Source of the DNA: Caballeronia cordobensis
Lineage (GTDB): Bacteria > Pseudomonadota > Gammaproteobacteria > Burkholderiales > Burkholderiaceae
Direction: 5' to 3'
NCBI RefSeq assembly: GCF_001544575.2
Contig: NZ_FCNY02000016.1
Location: 1-64,000 of the forward strand
DNA length: 64,000 nucleotides
A program made the translations under genes and the position numbers. Below, in pieces: positions 26,821-35,187 of this stretch; the first letter of the stretch is position 1, and each line of letters starts with the position of its first letter. Under the pieces are notes generated by a model. It saw nothing but the letters and a program-made list of their open reading frames with translations. It was not told where the DNA came from and made no database searches.

Positions 26821-27527
26821 CTAAAAGCCGTGGAACGAGGCGAACTCTTCGATTGATGCCTTCGGCATCTGCGGGCGTCGTTTAGCCCAGTGCGGTTCGC
26901 CGAAACCCAGCGCCATGCTGCACACGACGAGCTCCTCGGGTGCGAGCGGCAACTCGGACCGGATAACGGCGTGATAGCGCGAAAGAAACTCCTGAGTGCA
27001 GGTGTCGAGCCCGCGCGCTTTCGCCGCGAGCATGATGTTCTGAATGAACATGCCCAGATCGAGCCAGCTTCCTTTCTCCAGACGCCGATCGATGGTGAAA
27101 ATCAGCCCGACCGGAGCGTCGAAGAACCGGCAGTTTCGAGCAGTATTCGCCGCACGCGCGTCGCTATCATCATGCGCGATACCGAGCGAGCCGAAGAAAA
27201 TCGAACCGACTCGCGCCGGCGCGAAGCGAACGGCTCGGGCAAAGGGTCGGGAAGATAGCTGTATTCGGATGAATGCTCCGCGGCTGAAGTCGCGTGCGCG
27301 TGGCTGATCGCGTCGGTCAGCGTGAGCTTGGCGGTCCCCGCCGTGACATACACGCGCCAGGGTTGGACGTTTGCACCCGTTCCCGCATAACGCGCCGCAT
27401 CGAGGATGCCGGTGATGGCGTCGAGATCCACCTCTCGATCCAGAAAGAATCGATTGGCAAACCGGCTCATCATGATGTGCTCGGTTTCGGATAGCTTTTG
27501 CGTCGGCTTGGTTTCGTCAATGATCAT
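26821..27527 (-). pseudogene. nitroreductase gene broken by a frameshift
   Basis: The first frame (from about 27527) gives SETEHIMMSRFANRFFLDREVDLDAITGILDAARYAGTGANVQPWRVYV, the FMN-binding start of a nitroreductase. The family match leaves this frame near 27210 and continues in another as FFGSLGIAHDDSDARAANTARNCRFFDAPVGLIFTIDR, then GMFIQNIMLAAKARGLDTCTQE and the end at 26821. One missing base near 27208-27213 (or two extra) explains both halves. Restored, it would be about 235 residues, normal for the NfsB-like/YdjA group. Either a recent pseudogene or a sequencing error. Confidence 0.8.
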
Positions 27528-27639
27528 GGTGGATGAAAGCTCTTGAAACATTGGGTCCGGTATAGCCTACGACGCCGCGAATCATTTATGAACTGAAATT
27601 ACTGCAAGGCGAAAATGAATGCCATGCATTCAAGTGAGC

Positions 27640-28557
27640 CTATGTCGCATGCTTTGACACCGCGCCGGGCATGAGATCGGCAATGGTCTGCCGTAGCCAG
27701 ACGTTGCCGGGATCGCGATGAAAGCGCGCATGCCAATGCTGCTTCACGCTATAGCGCGGCAGCTCGTACGGCACGACCAGACGTCGAATCGGCTCGCGCG
27801 ATAGCATGGCGAGCGCGTAATAGCGCGGCACCGTCGCGAGAAGTTCCGTCTCACTGACTATCTGCGCTACCGCCAGAAAGCTCGGCACTCGCAACGCAAT
27901 GTCGCGGGAAACGCCGGCAGCGGCCAGTGCCTTATCGACCATCGCGGTATGCCCCGTTGCCGGATTGAATACTTCGACGTGTCGTTCGACGGCGTAGGCG
28001 CTTTTGCCGAGCCGCTTTCCGATTCGCGGGTGCGACAAGCTCGCAATGCACTGAAAGTCCTGCTCGAACAGGGCTTGCTGATAGAAACCGGCGTCGAGTT
28101 GCGGCATGTAACCGACCGCCAGGTCGACTGCGCCGTCTTCCAGCCGTCGAGGGCTATCTGCATTGATCTTCTCAGCTTCGACGTGAATGCCTGGCGCATT
28201 CGACTGCAGATGGCGAAGCAGGCGCGGAAGCAGAGATATCTCGCCGAGATCGGTCATGCACACGCGAAACGTCCGGTGCGAATGCGCCGGTTCGAAGACG
28301 GGCGCCCCTGTACGCGCTACCTCCAGATCTTCACGCACTTTATGTAGAACCGGCTGCAGCGCGACAGCGCGCGGCGTCGGCAACATGCCGCGCGACGTGC
28401 GGATAAAGAGCTGATCGCCGTAATAGTCGCGCAGTCGATTGAGCGCCGTGCTGGCCGCGCCCTGAGTCATGCCGAGCCTGTCCGCAGCGCTCGTCACACT
28501 CAAGGTCTTGTAGACCTCATCGAAAACCCAGATCCATTCCACGTCGAGCGAAGCCAT
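27640..28557 (-). CDS. LysR-family regulator, NodD/NahR-like
   Basis: 305 residues. The N-terminus WIWVFDEVYKTLSVTSAADRLGMTQGAASTALNRLRDYYGDQLFIRTSRGMLPTPRA has the TQGAxSxALxRLR...LFxR spelling of the NodD/NahR/LinR branch rather than the common SQPAxS form. The remainder is the co-inducer-binding domain. It diverges from the amidase-transporter-porin genes, and the 129-bp intergenic region carries a 15-base ATC-N9-GAT palindrome of the type this branch binds, so it very probably activates that operon in response to an aromatic compound. Confidence 0.88.
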   Translation of the reverse strand: MASLDVEWIWVFDEVYKTLSVTSAADRLGMTQGAASTALNRLRDYYGDQLFIRTSRGMLPTPRAVALQPVLHKVREDLEVARTGAPVFEPAHSHRTFRVCMTDLGEISLLPRLLRHLQSNAPGIHVEAEKINADSPRRLEDGAVDLAVGYMPQLDAGFYQQALFEQDFQCIASLSHPRIGKRLGKSAYAVERHVEVFNPATGHTAMVDKALAAAGVSRDIALRVPSFLAVAQIVSETELLATVPRYYALAMLSREPIRRLVVPYELPRYSVKQHWHARFHRDPGNVWLRQTIADLMPGAVSKHAT

Positions 28558-28575
28558 AGTTCTCTACCCAGTGAT

Positions 28576-28590
28576 ATCGAAATTTTCGAT
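28576..28590. promoter_or_regulatory. LysR box ATC-N9-GAT between lysR and amidase
   Basis: ATCGAAATTTTCGAT is a perfect dyad with 7-bp arms around a central T. It fits both T-N11-A and the ATC-N9-GAT core recognised by NodD-type regulators. It lies 19 bases upstream of the lysR start and 97 bases before the amidase ATG, so one bound regulator could repress itself and activate the operon. Confidence 0.6.
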
Positions 28591-28686
28591 GCGCGGTATC
28601 CCGTTGATCGGTTGTCGCGATAGTAGCGCAATGGAAGAATGCACGCATTCGTCATCGATCTCCAACGCGATCAAGCCCGATTAAAC

Positions 28687-30153
28687 ATGTCTACCACGCA
28701 CAACGGCCACTGGCTGCAAGCCGAACGTTCGCCCCGCACACTGCCGACCGAAATCTGGCGCTGGTCCGCCGTCGATATCGCTGCGCAAGTTCGCGCGCGT
28801 ACGGTCTCCTGTGCGGAGGTGCTGAGCGCGTTTCATCAGCGGATCGATTCGGTCAATCCGCGACTCAATGCGATCGTCCATGCGGATCGCAACCGTGCCA
28901 TCGAGACGGCGAATCGAGCGGACGATGCGCTGCGACGCACGCCACATGAGACGCGCATGCTGCACGGGGTGCCGTTGACGATAAAACTGAACGTGGACGT
29001 AGAAGGCGAAGCCACGACGAACGGTAATCCGGCTTATGCGGATCGCGTGGCACCGGCGGACAGTTCCGTGGTCGCGAACTTGCGCAATGCCGGCGCGAAC
29101 CTTATCGGCCGCACGAACGTGCCAGCATTTTCGTTCAGGTGGTTCACGGATAACCCGCTATACGGCAGAACGCTCAACCCGTGGCGCGCCGACATCACTT
29201 CAGGCGGTTCGAGCGGCGGCGCGGCGGTATCGGTGGCGACGGGCATGTGCGCGCTCGCGCATGGCACGGACATCGCCGGGTCGATTCGCTATCCCGCGTA
29301 TGTCAACGGTATCGTCGGTCTTCGTACCACGCCGGGGCGAGTGTCAGCCTACCATCCGACCGTCAGACAACGCTTCTATGGGCTTCAATCCATGTCTGCG
29401 CAGGGCCCGATGGCTCGATCGGTCGCCGATGTATTGCTCGGGTTGCGTGCGATGACCGCCCCCGATACGCGTGACGCCACATGGGTCGACGCACGTCTCG
29501 AACACGCCGACGATCACGCGCCGGTGAAGGTCGCCCTTATCGATGAGATTCCCGGATCCACGGTATGCCCCGAGGTCAAAGCGGCATTGGTGAAAGCAGC
29601 GAACGTGCTTGCAGCGGCGGGCTATATCATCGAGCGGGCTTTGCCTCCCGAGATCGAGCAGTGCGTCGACGTGTGGCAATCGATCGTCATGACCGAGGCG
29701 CGTTTCGGCATGATCTCCGCCGCGGACTCGATGGATGACCCGGATACCAGGCGATCGATTCACGGCATGGCCGATTGCGCGCCGACTGTCGATCTCGAAG
29801 GCTACGTTCAGGCCATCGCGCGTCGGGACGAATTGCGGCGCAAGTGGAACGCGTTCCTTAACCGCTATCCGGTTGCGCTTCTGCCGGTTTCATGCCGCCT
29901 GCCTCAACCGTGGGGCACGGACCTTGGAACGATCGAAGAGATGCGCGCGCTCATCGCCGCGCAAAGTCCCATGATTGCCACCGCGGCACTCGGCCTTCCG
30001 GGCATCAGCGTTCCGATGGGACTGAGTGATGGCCTGCCGGTTGGCGTGCAACTCGTGGCCGATAGCTTCCGCGAATTGCGTCTGCTAAGCGCGGCATCGG
30101 TAATCGAGCGAGATAACGCCGGGATATCCGCTCTTGATTATGAGGCTGTCTGA
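28687..30153 (+). CDS. amidase signature family protein
   Basis: 488 residues from the ATG at 28687; a longer upstream frame exists but lacks a better ribosome site. The Ser-cisSer-Lys triad is visible: lysine in GVPLTIKLNVDVEG, TSGGSSGGAAVSVATG, and the nucleophile region GTDIAGSIRYPAYVNGIVGLR. These enzymes hydrolyse amides, carbamates or related bonds in the cytoplasm. It is the first gene of an operon with a transporter and a porin, so it probably releases an acid or amine from an imported amide. The substrate is unknown. Confidence 0.88.
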   Translation: MSTTHNGHWLQAERSPRTLPTEIWRWSAVDIAAQVRARTVSCAEVLSAFHQRIDSVNPRLNAIVHADRNRAIETANRADDALRRTPHETRMLHGVPLTIKLNVDVEGEATTNGNPAYADRVAPADSSVVANLRNAGANLIGRTNVPAFSFRWFTDNPLYGRTLNPWRADITSGGSSGGAAVSVATGMCALAHGTDIAGSIRYPAYVNGIVGLRTTPGRVSAYHPTVRQRFYGLQSMSAQGPMARSVADVLLGLRAMTAPDTRDATWVDARLEHADDHAPVKVALIDEIPGSTVCPEVKAALVKAANVLAAAGYIIERALPPEIEQCVDVWQSIVMTEARFGMISAADSMDDPDTRRSIHGMADCAPTVDLEGYVQAIARRDELRRKWNAFLNRYPVALLPVSCRLPQPWGTDLGTIEEMRALIAAQSPMIATAALGLPGISVPMGLSDGLPVGVQLVADSFRELRLLSAASVIERDNAGISALDYEAV

Positions 30154-30223
30154 GTTATCGCTCTTCTACCAACCTACAAGATCAATAAACAATTTCGCGA
30201 GTCACGCGATCAGGAGATGCATC

Positions 30224-31603
30224 ATGTCGTCGAACCCTAGTCCATCTGAAATCCTCGATGTACAGGATTTCATCGATAAACAGAAGTTCTCCCGCTATCA
30301 ATGGCTCATTCTGGCGCTATGCTTTTTGATCGTTGCCGCTGACGGCTTCGACACGGCGGCAGCCGGGTTCGTCGCGCCCGCGCTTGCCAAAGAATGGGGA
30401 TTGAACTGGGTCCAGCTCGGCCCCGTGCTGAGTGCTGCGCTGGTTGGATCGGTGGTCGGCGCGCTTGTCGCAGGCCCGCTTGCGGACCGGATCGGACGAA
30501 AGCGCGTGCTCGTGGGTTCCGTCGTGATCTTCGGCGCACTCAGTCTTGCGTCCGTGCAGGCGAGTTCCATCGAAGCATTGACGCTCTTTCGCCTTGGCTG
30601 CGGCATCGGCCTGGGTGCGGCCATGCCGAACGCCACGACGATGATCTCCGAATACGTACCCGCAAAGCATCGGGGACTTCTCGTCAACGTGATGTTTTGC
30701 GGATTCACGATAGGCGCTTCCGCGGGCGGATTTGCAGCCGCGCTATTGATACCGCAGTTCGGATGGAAGAGCGTGTTTTTCGCTGGCGGAATCGTGCCGC
30801 TTTTGCTGGCGGTCCTGCTTCTTGTGTATCTGCCGGAGTCGGTTCGCTTCATGGTCGCGAAGTCATGGCCCGCCGAACGGATCAATGAGGTGCTCAGCCG
30901 CATTTCGGGCGCTCCGCTGCAGGCATCCCGATTCAAGCTTCACGAAGGCGCCGAAGCGACGAAACATAAGCCTGTCGCATTGATTCTGTCGAAGCGCTAT
31001 CGCACGGGAACGTTGTTGTTGTGGCTTACGTATTTCATGGGTCTGCTCGTCTATTTTCTGCTGACCAGCTGGCTGCCGACTTTGTTGAAAGACAGCGGAA
31101 TGACGTTGAAACAGGCATCCCTGATCACGGCGTTGTTTCCGCTTGGTGGTGGCATCGGATCGATTGTCTGCGGATATGCGATGGACCGCGTCAACGCCCA
31201 TCGGGTAGTGGCTGTCGCCTATATGCTAACCGGCTGCTTGCTTTGGAGCATTGGACAGCTTAGCGGCGAGATGTTGTCCATTGGCGTGCTGATTTTCATC
31301 GCCGGCACCTGCCTGAGCGGTGCGCAAGTCTCCATGCCGGTGCTCGCCGCGGCGTTTTACCCGACGAATGGACGGGCATCCGGCATTGCATGGATGCTGG
31401 GGACGGGCCGCATTGGCGGCATCGTCGGATCGATGGCCGGCGCGAGTCTCCTTCAGGCTGGGCTGGGCGTCGGCGTCATTATCGGCATGCTTGCTGTCCC
31501 TAGCTTCATCGCGGCCTGTGCCCTCTTGCTGAAGGACGTTGTGTCGCGCAAGCAGACGCATGCACTCGCGATTACGAGCGAATTGACACCCGAGTCCGAA
31601 TAG
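30224..31603 (+). CDS. MFS transporter, aromatic acid:H+ symporter (AAHS) type
   Basis: 459 residues from the ATG at 30224 with CAGGAG upstream. ADGFDTAAAGFVAPALAKEWG in helix 1 is the D-G-[FY]-D signature of AAHS carriers (PcaK, BenK, MhpT), followed by GPLADRIGRKRVLVGSV and a 12-helix MFS layout. It is predicted to import an aromatic acid with protons. It lies 70 bases after the amidase gene and before a porin gene, so outer- and inner-membrane uptake routes are encoded together. A cysteine-containing cytoplasmic tail follows the last helix. Confidence 0.9.
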   Translation: MSSNPSPSEILDVQDFIDKQKFSRYQWLILALCFLIVAADGFDTAAAGFVAPALAKEWGLNWVQLGPVLSAALVGSVVGALVAGPLADRIGRKRVLVGSVVIFGALSLASVQASSIEALTLFRLGCGIGLGAAMPNATTMISEYVPAKHRGLLVNVMFCGFTIGASAGGFAAALLIPQFGWKSVFFAGGIVPLLLAVLLLVYLPESVRFMVAKSWPAERINEVLSRISGAPLQASRFKLHEGAEATKHKPVALILSKRYRTGTLLLWLTYFMGLLVYFLLTSWLPTLLKDSGMTLKQASLITALFPLGGGIGSIVCGYAMDRVNAHRVVAVAYMLTGCLLWSIGQLSGEMLSIGVLIFIAGTCLSGAQVSMPVLAAAFYPTNGRASGIAWMLGTGRIGGIVGSMAGASLLQAGLGVGVIIGMLAVPSFIAACALLLKDVVSRKQTHALAITSELTPESE

Positions 31604-31690
31604 GTCGTGACGTCCGAAAATCCAAGAAAGTCGCACATATACATAGGATAACGAATTAGTAGAGAACGCTTTTTGCTGTCTGGAGACGCA

Positions 31691-32818
31691 ATGAAAAGAA
31701 CATTGATTGGCCTGATGGCGGGAATAGGTTGGATCAGCGGCCACGCATCAGCACAAAGCGTGCAGCTTTATGGAATCGTGGATACGGGTATCGAATACGT
31801 CAGCCACGCGAACAAGCTTGGCGACAGCGTGGTCAGAATGCCGGCAATCACAGGGTCCACGCCGTCACGCTGGGGATTGCGCGGTTCCGAGCCGATAGGA
31901 AACGGATATTCGTTGAGATTCAATCTCGAGAACTCCTTCAATCTCCGGGCGGGAGACCTCAATCAAGGCGGGCGTCTCTTCGGGCGGCAGGCCTGGGTCG
32001 GGATTTCGGGCCCAACGGGTTCGTGGTTCCTCGGGCGTCAGAATACGGCCACGCTCTACACGGTTCTCGATAACGATGTCATGGGCCCCGCAATCTATGG
32101 CATCGGCTCCGTTGACGCCTACATTCCCAATGCGCGGAGCGACAACGCGATCGGCTATGTGGGCACGTACCGGTATGTCACGATTGGCGCAACCTATTCT
32201 TTCGGTAGAGACGCGGTCGGCGGGAATACGCCCGGTCAGGGTCTGTGTGCCGGCTCCGTTCCGGGCGCACCGACACAATGCCGGCAGTGGACCGCAATGA
32301 TCAAATACGACGGGCCGACATTCGGCGGCGGCCTATCCTACGACGAGCAGCGAGGCGGCACAGGCGCTGCGGCCAACTTCTTTGACGGCGTACCTCCCGT
32401 GCCGATGACGAGCGCAACCGACATCGATTCGCGGCTGCTGGTCGCAGGTCATGTCATGTTCGGCAAGGTGAAGGTCGAAGGCGGCTGGTTGCATCGCAAC
32501 ACCGAGAATCAATCGGCCGAGCCGGACATACGTTCCGACATCTTCTTCGGCGGCCTTTCGTATCAGGTGACGCCAGCAATGATTGCCGAAGCGGAAATCA
32601 TCAGGGTCATCAACCAACAGCACGACAGCCGTGCCACGCTATCCACCGTGCGGGGCATTTATCTGCTTTCCAAGCGCACGGCACTGTATGCGCAGGTCGG
32701 CTATCTATGGAACAGTGCGCAGGCCGCCTACACGATCAGCGCGGGCGGCGGCGGCACTACGCCACGTCGAGGGACGAATCAGCTAGGCGCGATGGCGGGC
32801 GTGCGCCAGCACTTCTAG
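31691..32818 (+). CDS. outer-membrane porin (Burkholderia OmpC-like, Gram-negative porin family)
   Basis: 375 residues. Signal peptide MKRTLIGLMAGIGWISGHASA, then the conserved mature start QSVQLYGIVDTGIEYVSHAN and SRWGLRGSEPIGNGYSLRFNLENSFNL, the strand pattern of trimeric general porins in Burkholderiales. The C-terminus ends in the required phenylalanine (MAGVRQHF). A long loop between strands (AGSVPGAPTQCRQW) contains two cysteines that may form a disulfide. Its place after an aromatic-acid carrier suggests a substrate-specific uptake porin. Confidence 0.9.
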   Translation: MKRTLIGLMAGIGWISGHASAQSVQLYGIVDTGIEYVSHANKLGDSVVRMPAITGSTPSRWGLRGSEPIGNGYSLRFNLENSFNLRAGDLNQGGRLFGRQAWVGISGPTGSWFLGRQNTATLYTVLDNDVMGPAIYGIGSVDAYIPNARSDNAIGYVGTYRYVTIGATYSFGRDAVGGNTPGQGLCAGSVPGAPTQCRQWTAMIKYDGPTFGGGLSYDEQRGGTGAAANFFDGVPPVPMTSATDIDSRLLVAGHVMFGKVKVEGGWLHRNTENQSAEPDIRSDIFFGGLSYQVTPAMIAEAEIIRVINQQHDSRATLSTVRGIYLLSKRTALYAQVGYLWNSAQAAYTISAGGGGTTPRRGTNQLGAMAGVRQHF

Positions 32819-32927
32819 CGCGACGCCCCGAGCGCCGCGTGGATGGTACAGCCAGAATGTGCGTTTTTGGTCCTTTTTTCATGCCTTGACCGAGCGCAGA
32901 ATGGGTCATTCCATTCGAGGAACTGTA

Positions 32928-33347
32928 ATGAAGACAAAGCGCATTCTGCTGCCTTTACTGGTGGCCATGGGACTGGCGCTCGCCGAGGTGTCTGTCGCTG
33001 CGGACAACGCTGGCGACAGCGTGAAGCCCAATTTTTCGCATGCCATTCCGAATATTCCCGGCAAGTCGCTCGTCGCCGTGGAGGTGTCGTATCCTCCCGG
33101 TGGGGCTTCGATGTCGCACCGTCATGCTCACTCGGCGTTTATTTACGCTTACGTGGTGTCGGGGCAGGTCGTGAGTCAGGTGGAAGGGCAGCCGGCGCGC
33201 ACCTACAAGGCGGGTGAAGCCTTCTATGAGGACCCGGGCGCGCATCATCTGGTAAGCCGTAATGCGAGCCAGACGGAGCCCGCCAAGTTGCTTGCCGTGT
33301 TCGTGGTCGAAACCAAGGACACGGCCCTCACGACGATGGACAAATAG
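32928..33347 (+). CDS. exported cupin-domain protein
   Basis: 139 residues. The first 25 form a signal peptide (MKTKRILLPLLVAMGLALAEVSVAA). The rest is one cupin barrel: PPGGASMSHRHAHSAFIYAYVVSGQVVSQVEG holds the metal-ligand histidines, and YEDPGAHHLVSRN the last one. Export of such a small cupin to the periplasm is common in Burkholderiales operons with AhpD-like proteins, as here: the next gene starts 10 bases later. Function, perhaps redox or metal related, is not established. Confidence 0.82.
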   Translation: MKTKRILLPLLVAMGLALAEVSVAADNAGDSVKPNFSHAIPNIPGKSLVAVEVSYPPGGASMSHRHAHSAFIYAYVVSGQVVSQVEGQPARTYKAGEAFYEDPGAHHLVSRNASQTEPAKLLAVFVVETKDTALTTMDK

Positions 33348-33357
33348 GAGTTTCAGA

Positions 33358-33819
33358 GTGACACAGCGATTGAACTACGAAAAGGCCTCGCCGAAGGGCG
33401 TCGAGGCGCTCGGCAAGGTCTACGGCTATATCATGCAGTCCGGGCTCGACGGGACGCTCGTCGACCTCGTCTATCTGCGCATTAGTCAGATCAATGGATG
33501 TGCGTTTTGCATCGACATGCATACGCGCGATCTGATCAAGAAGGGCGTCAAGATCGACAAGATAGTTCTGGTCCCGGTCTGGCATGAGGCGGAAGCGCTC
33601 TTCACGGAACGGGAAAGGGCGGCATTGGCCTGGGCCGAGTCGGTGACGCGCGTCGCTCAATCTGGTGTGCCGGATGCGGACTTCCTGGCGGCAAGCGCCG
33701 TCTTCAGCGAGAAAGAGCTTGCTGACCTGACGATCGCCATCGGCCTGATGAACACCTATAACCGCCTGGGCGTCAGCTTCCGTAACACACCTGAAGCCGT
33801 GGCGAAAAGCAACGCTTGA
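33358..33819 (+). CDS. carboxymuconolactone decarboxylase/AhpD-like protein
   Basis: 153 residues from a GTG start preceded by TAGGAG. INGCAFCIDMHTRD contains the CxxC...H active-site motif of AhpD-like peroxidase-related proteins, so a thiol-redox role is more likely than decarboxylation of a lactone. It is co-transcribed with the exported cupin gene and followed by two tandem intrinsic terminators, which close the unit. Confidence 0.86.
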   Translation: MTQRLNYEKASPKGVEALGKVYGYIMQSGLDGTLVDLVYLRISQINGCAFCIDMHTRDLIKKGVKIDKIVLVPVWHEAEALFTERERAALAWAESVTRVAQSGVPDADFLAASAVFSEKELADLTIAIGLMNTYNRLGVSFRNTPEAVAKSNA

Positions 33820-33873
33820 TGCAGAGAAAATTCGCGCACTCAGATCGATATCGCATCAACCTTCTCTCAGGTT

Positions 33874-33908
33874 CTGGGCCCGTCATCTGGGTGGCCCAGG
33901 TACCTTTT
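33874..33908 (+). terminator. first of two tandem terminators
   Basis: CTGGGCC and GGCCCAG are perfect 7-bp arms with a 12-base loop, followed a few bases later by a run of seven T. It begins 55 bases after the AhpD-like gene. Confidence 0.6.
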
Positions 33909-33909
33909 T

Positions 33910-33940
33910 TTGCCGGCTCTGATCAGCCGGCAATTTTTTT
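33910..33940 (+). terminator. second tandem intrinsic terminator
   Basis: TTGCCGGCT and AGCCGGCAA form a perfect 9-bp stem with a 6-base loop, followed directly by seven T. This is a classic Rho-independent terminator, immediately after the first one. Confidence 0.9.
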
Positions 33941-34051
33941 CGATGGCATGACCCACGCTCTTCGGCTGCGACAAAATGCACCTCGACGAAGCGACATCAC
34001 AATTTATTCTTTAAGTGTGATGACGTAAGACTCGAATCATTGGAGACGAAC

Positions 34052-34249
34052 ATGCTAAGCCCACATGAGATCGCAGCGCTCATGCTGCTCGATACAAATC
34101 CCATCCAGAGCGGTCTCGACCTGGACGACCTGGATGCCCTGTGCGAGCGACAGCTTGTTCTGCTGGAAGCCATGACGTCTGGCGGCGCGCATCATCGCGT
34201 GACTGAGCAAGGACGCGCGCTCCTGCGGTCAGTGTCGAAATATCACTAG
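34052..34249 (+). CDS. small uncharacterised protein
   Basis: 65 residues from an ATG preceded by GGAGACGAAC. Acidic, mostly helical, no cysteines and no signal peptide; LDLDDLDALCERQLVLLEAM followed by TEQGRALLRSV resembles a small winged-helix-like ligand or DNA-binding element, but no family can be named. It stands alone between the tandem terminators and the convergent catA gene, so it has its own promoter. Confidence 0.55.
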   Translation: MLSPHEIAALMLLDTNPIQSGLDLDDLDALCERQLVLLEAMTSGGAHHRVTEQGRALLRSVSKYH

Positions 34250-34259
34250 ATTCCGGCGC

Positions 34260-35168
34260 TCAGGCTGCGGCGCGCGCCCGTTCCACTTCCGCGGTCGGCA
34301 CGCCGGCGCGCTCAGGCGAGAGCGTGAAATCGAAGTCGATCAGCACGAAATTGCCGTCCACGCCGTAGGGCCTGCCGTCCGCGCCCTCTGCCTTCTTCAG
34401 TTCGGGCACGAGACCTTCGCGCGTGGCGAACGCGAAGTCATCCCACAGATACGGATCGCCTTCGATATTGATCTGCGTCGTGAGCTTGCGATATCCCGGC
34501 GACGTCACGAAGAAGTGAATATGCGCGGGCCGGTGCCCATGCCGGCCGAGCTGATCGAGCAGTTGTTCGGTCTTGCCGCCCGGCGGCACGCTGTATCCAA
34601 CGGGCACCACGCTGCGGAAGCTATAGCGCCCTTGAGCGTCGGTGCGAATCGAGCCGCGCAGATTGAACGCCGGCTGCGACGTGTCGAAGTGCGAGTAATT
34701 GCCGAGATGGTTCGCGTGCCACACTTCGACCAGCGCATTCGCGAGCGGCTTGCCGTCGTCGCCGAGCACGCGGCCGCGCATCACGAGCGTCTGGCCGGGA
34801 TCGGTGCCGTCGTCGATGCGCGCGAAACCTTCCGACTCCGGCGCACCGGCGACATACAGCGGCCCTTCGATCGTGCGCGGCGTGCCGCCTTCGAGGCCCG
34901 CCTTGCGCTCCGCTTCGTCTAGCCGCAGGTCGAGAAAGTGCTCGAAGCCGAGCCCCGCCGCGATCAGCCCAAATTCGCCGCGCTGTCCTGTTTCGGTCAG
35001 GAAGTTGAGCGCGGTCCAGAACTCGTTGGGCGTGACGTCGAGATCCTCGATCGTATGAAACAGATCGCGGACGATGCGGTTGACGATTGCCTTCGTGCGC
35101 CGGTTGCCTTCGCTCGTTGCGCTGGCGTTGATCTTGTGGAGCAGGGCGTCGATCGTATCGTGGTTCAT
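34260..35168 (-). CDS. catA: catechol 1,2-dioxygenase
   Basis: 302 residues, typical of intradiol dioxygenases. The N-terminal helical linker is followed by the catalytic barrel: EGPLYVAGAP, then iron ligands Tyr in GNYSHF and in VGYSVPPGG, and two His in GHRPAHIHFFV. It opens catechol between the hydroxyls to give cis,cis-muconate (ortho pathway). It is the last gene of the phenol hydroxylase operon, 19 bases after the reductase gene, so phenol is converted to catechol and cleaved by products of one transcript. No other ortho-pathway genes (catB, catC) are in the window. Confidence 0.94.
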   Translation of the reverse strand: MNHDTIDALLHKINASATSEGNRRTKAIVNRIVRDLFHTIEDLDVTPNEFWTALNFLTETGQRGEFGLIAAGLGFEHFLDLRLDEAERKAGLEGGTPRTIEGPLYVAGAPESEGFARIDDGTDPGQTLVMRGRVLGDDGKPLANALVEVWHANHLGNYSHFDTSQPAFNLRGSIRTDAQGRYSFRSVVPVGYSVPPGGKTEQLLDQLGRHGHRPAHIHFFVTSPGYRKLTTQINIEGDPYLWDDFAFATREGLVPELKKAEGADGRPYGVDGNFVLIDFDFTLSPERAGVPTAEVERARAAA

Positions 35169-35187
35169 GCGTGTCTCCGTTCAGGTT

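Noticed and set aside
26821-27551. two separate small genes on the minus strand
   Set aside because: Together they make one nitroreductase; the break is a frameshift.
33816-34028. 70-residue open frame after the AhpD-like gene
   Set aside because: It runs through both terminator hairpins and T runs, has no convincing ribosome site and no family features.
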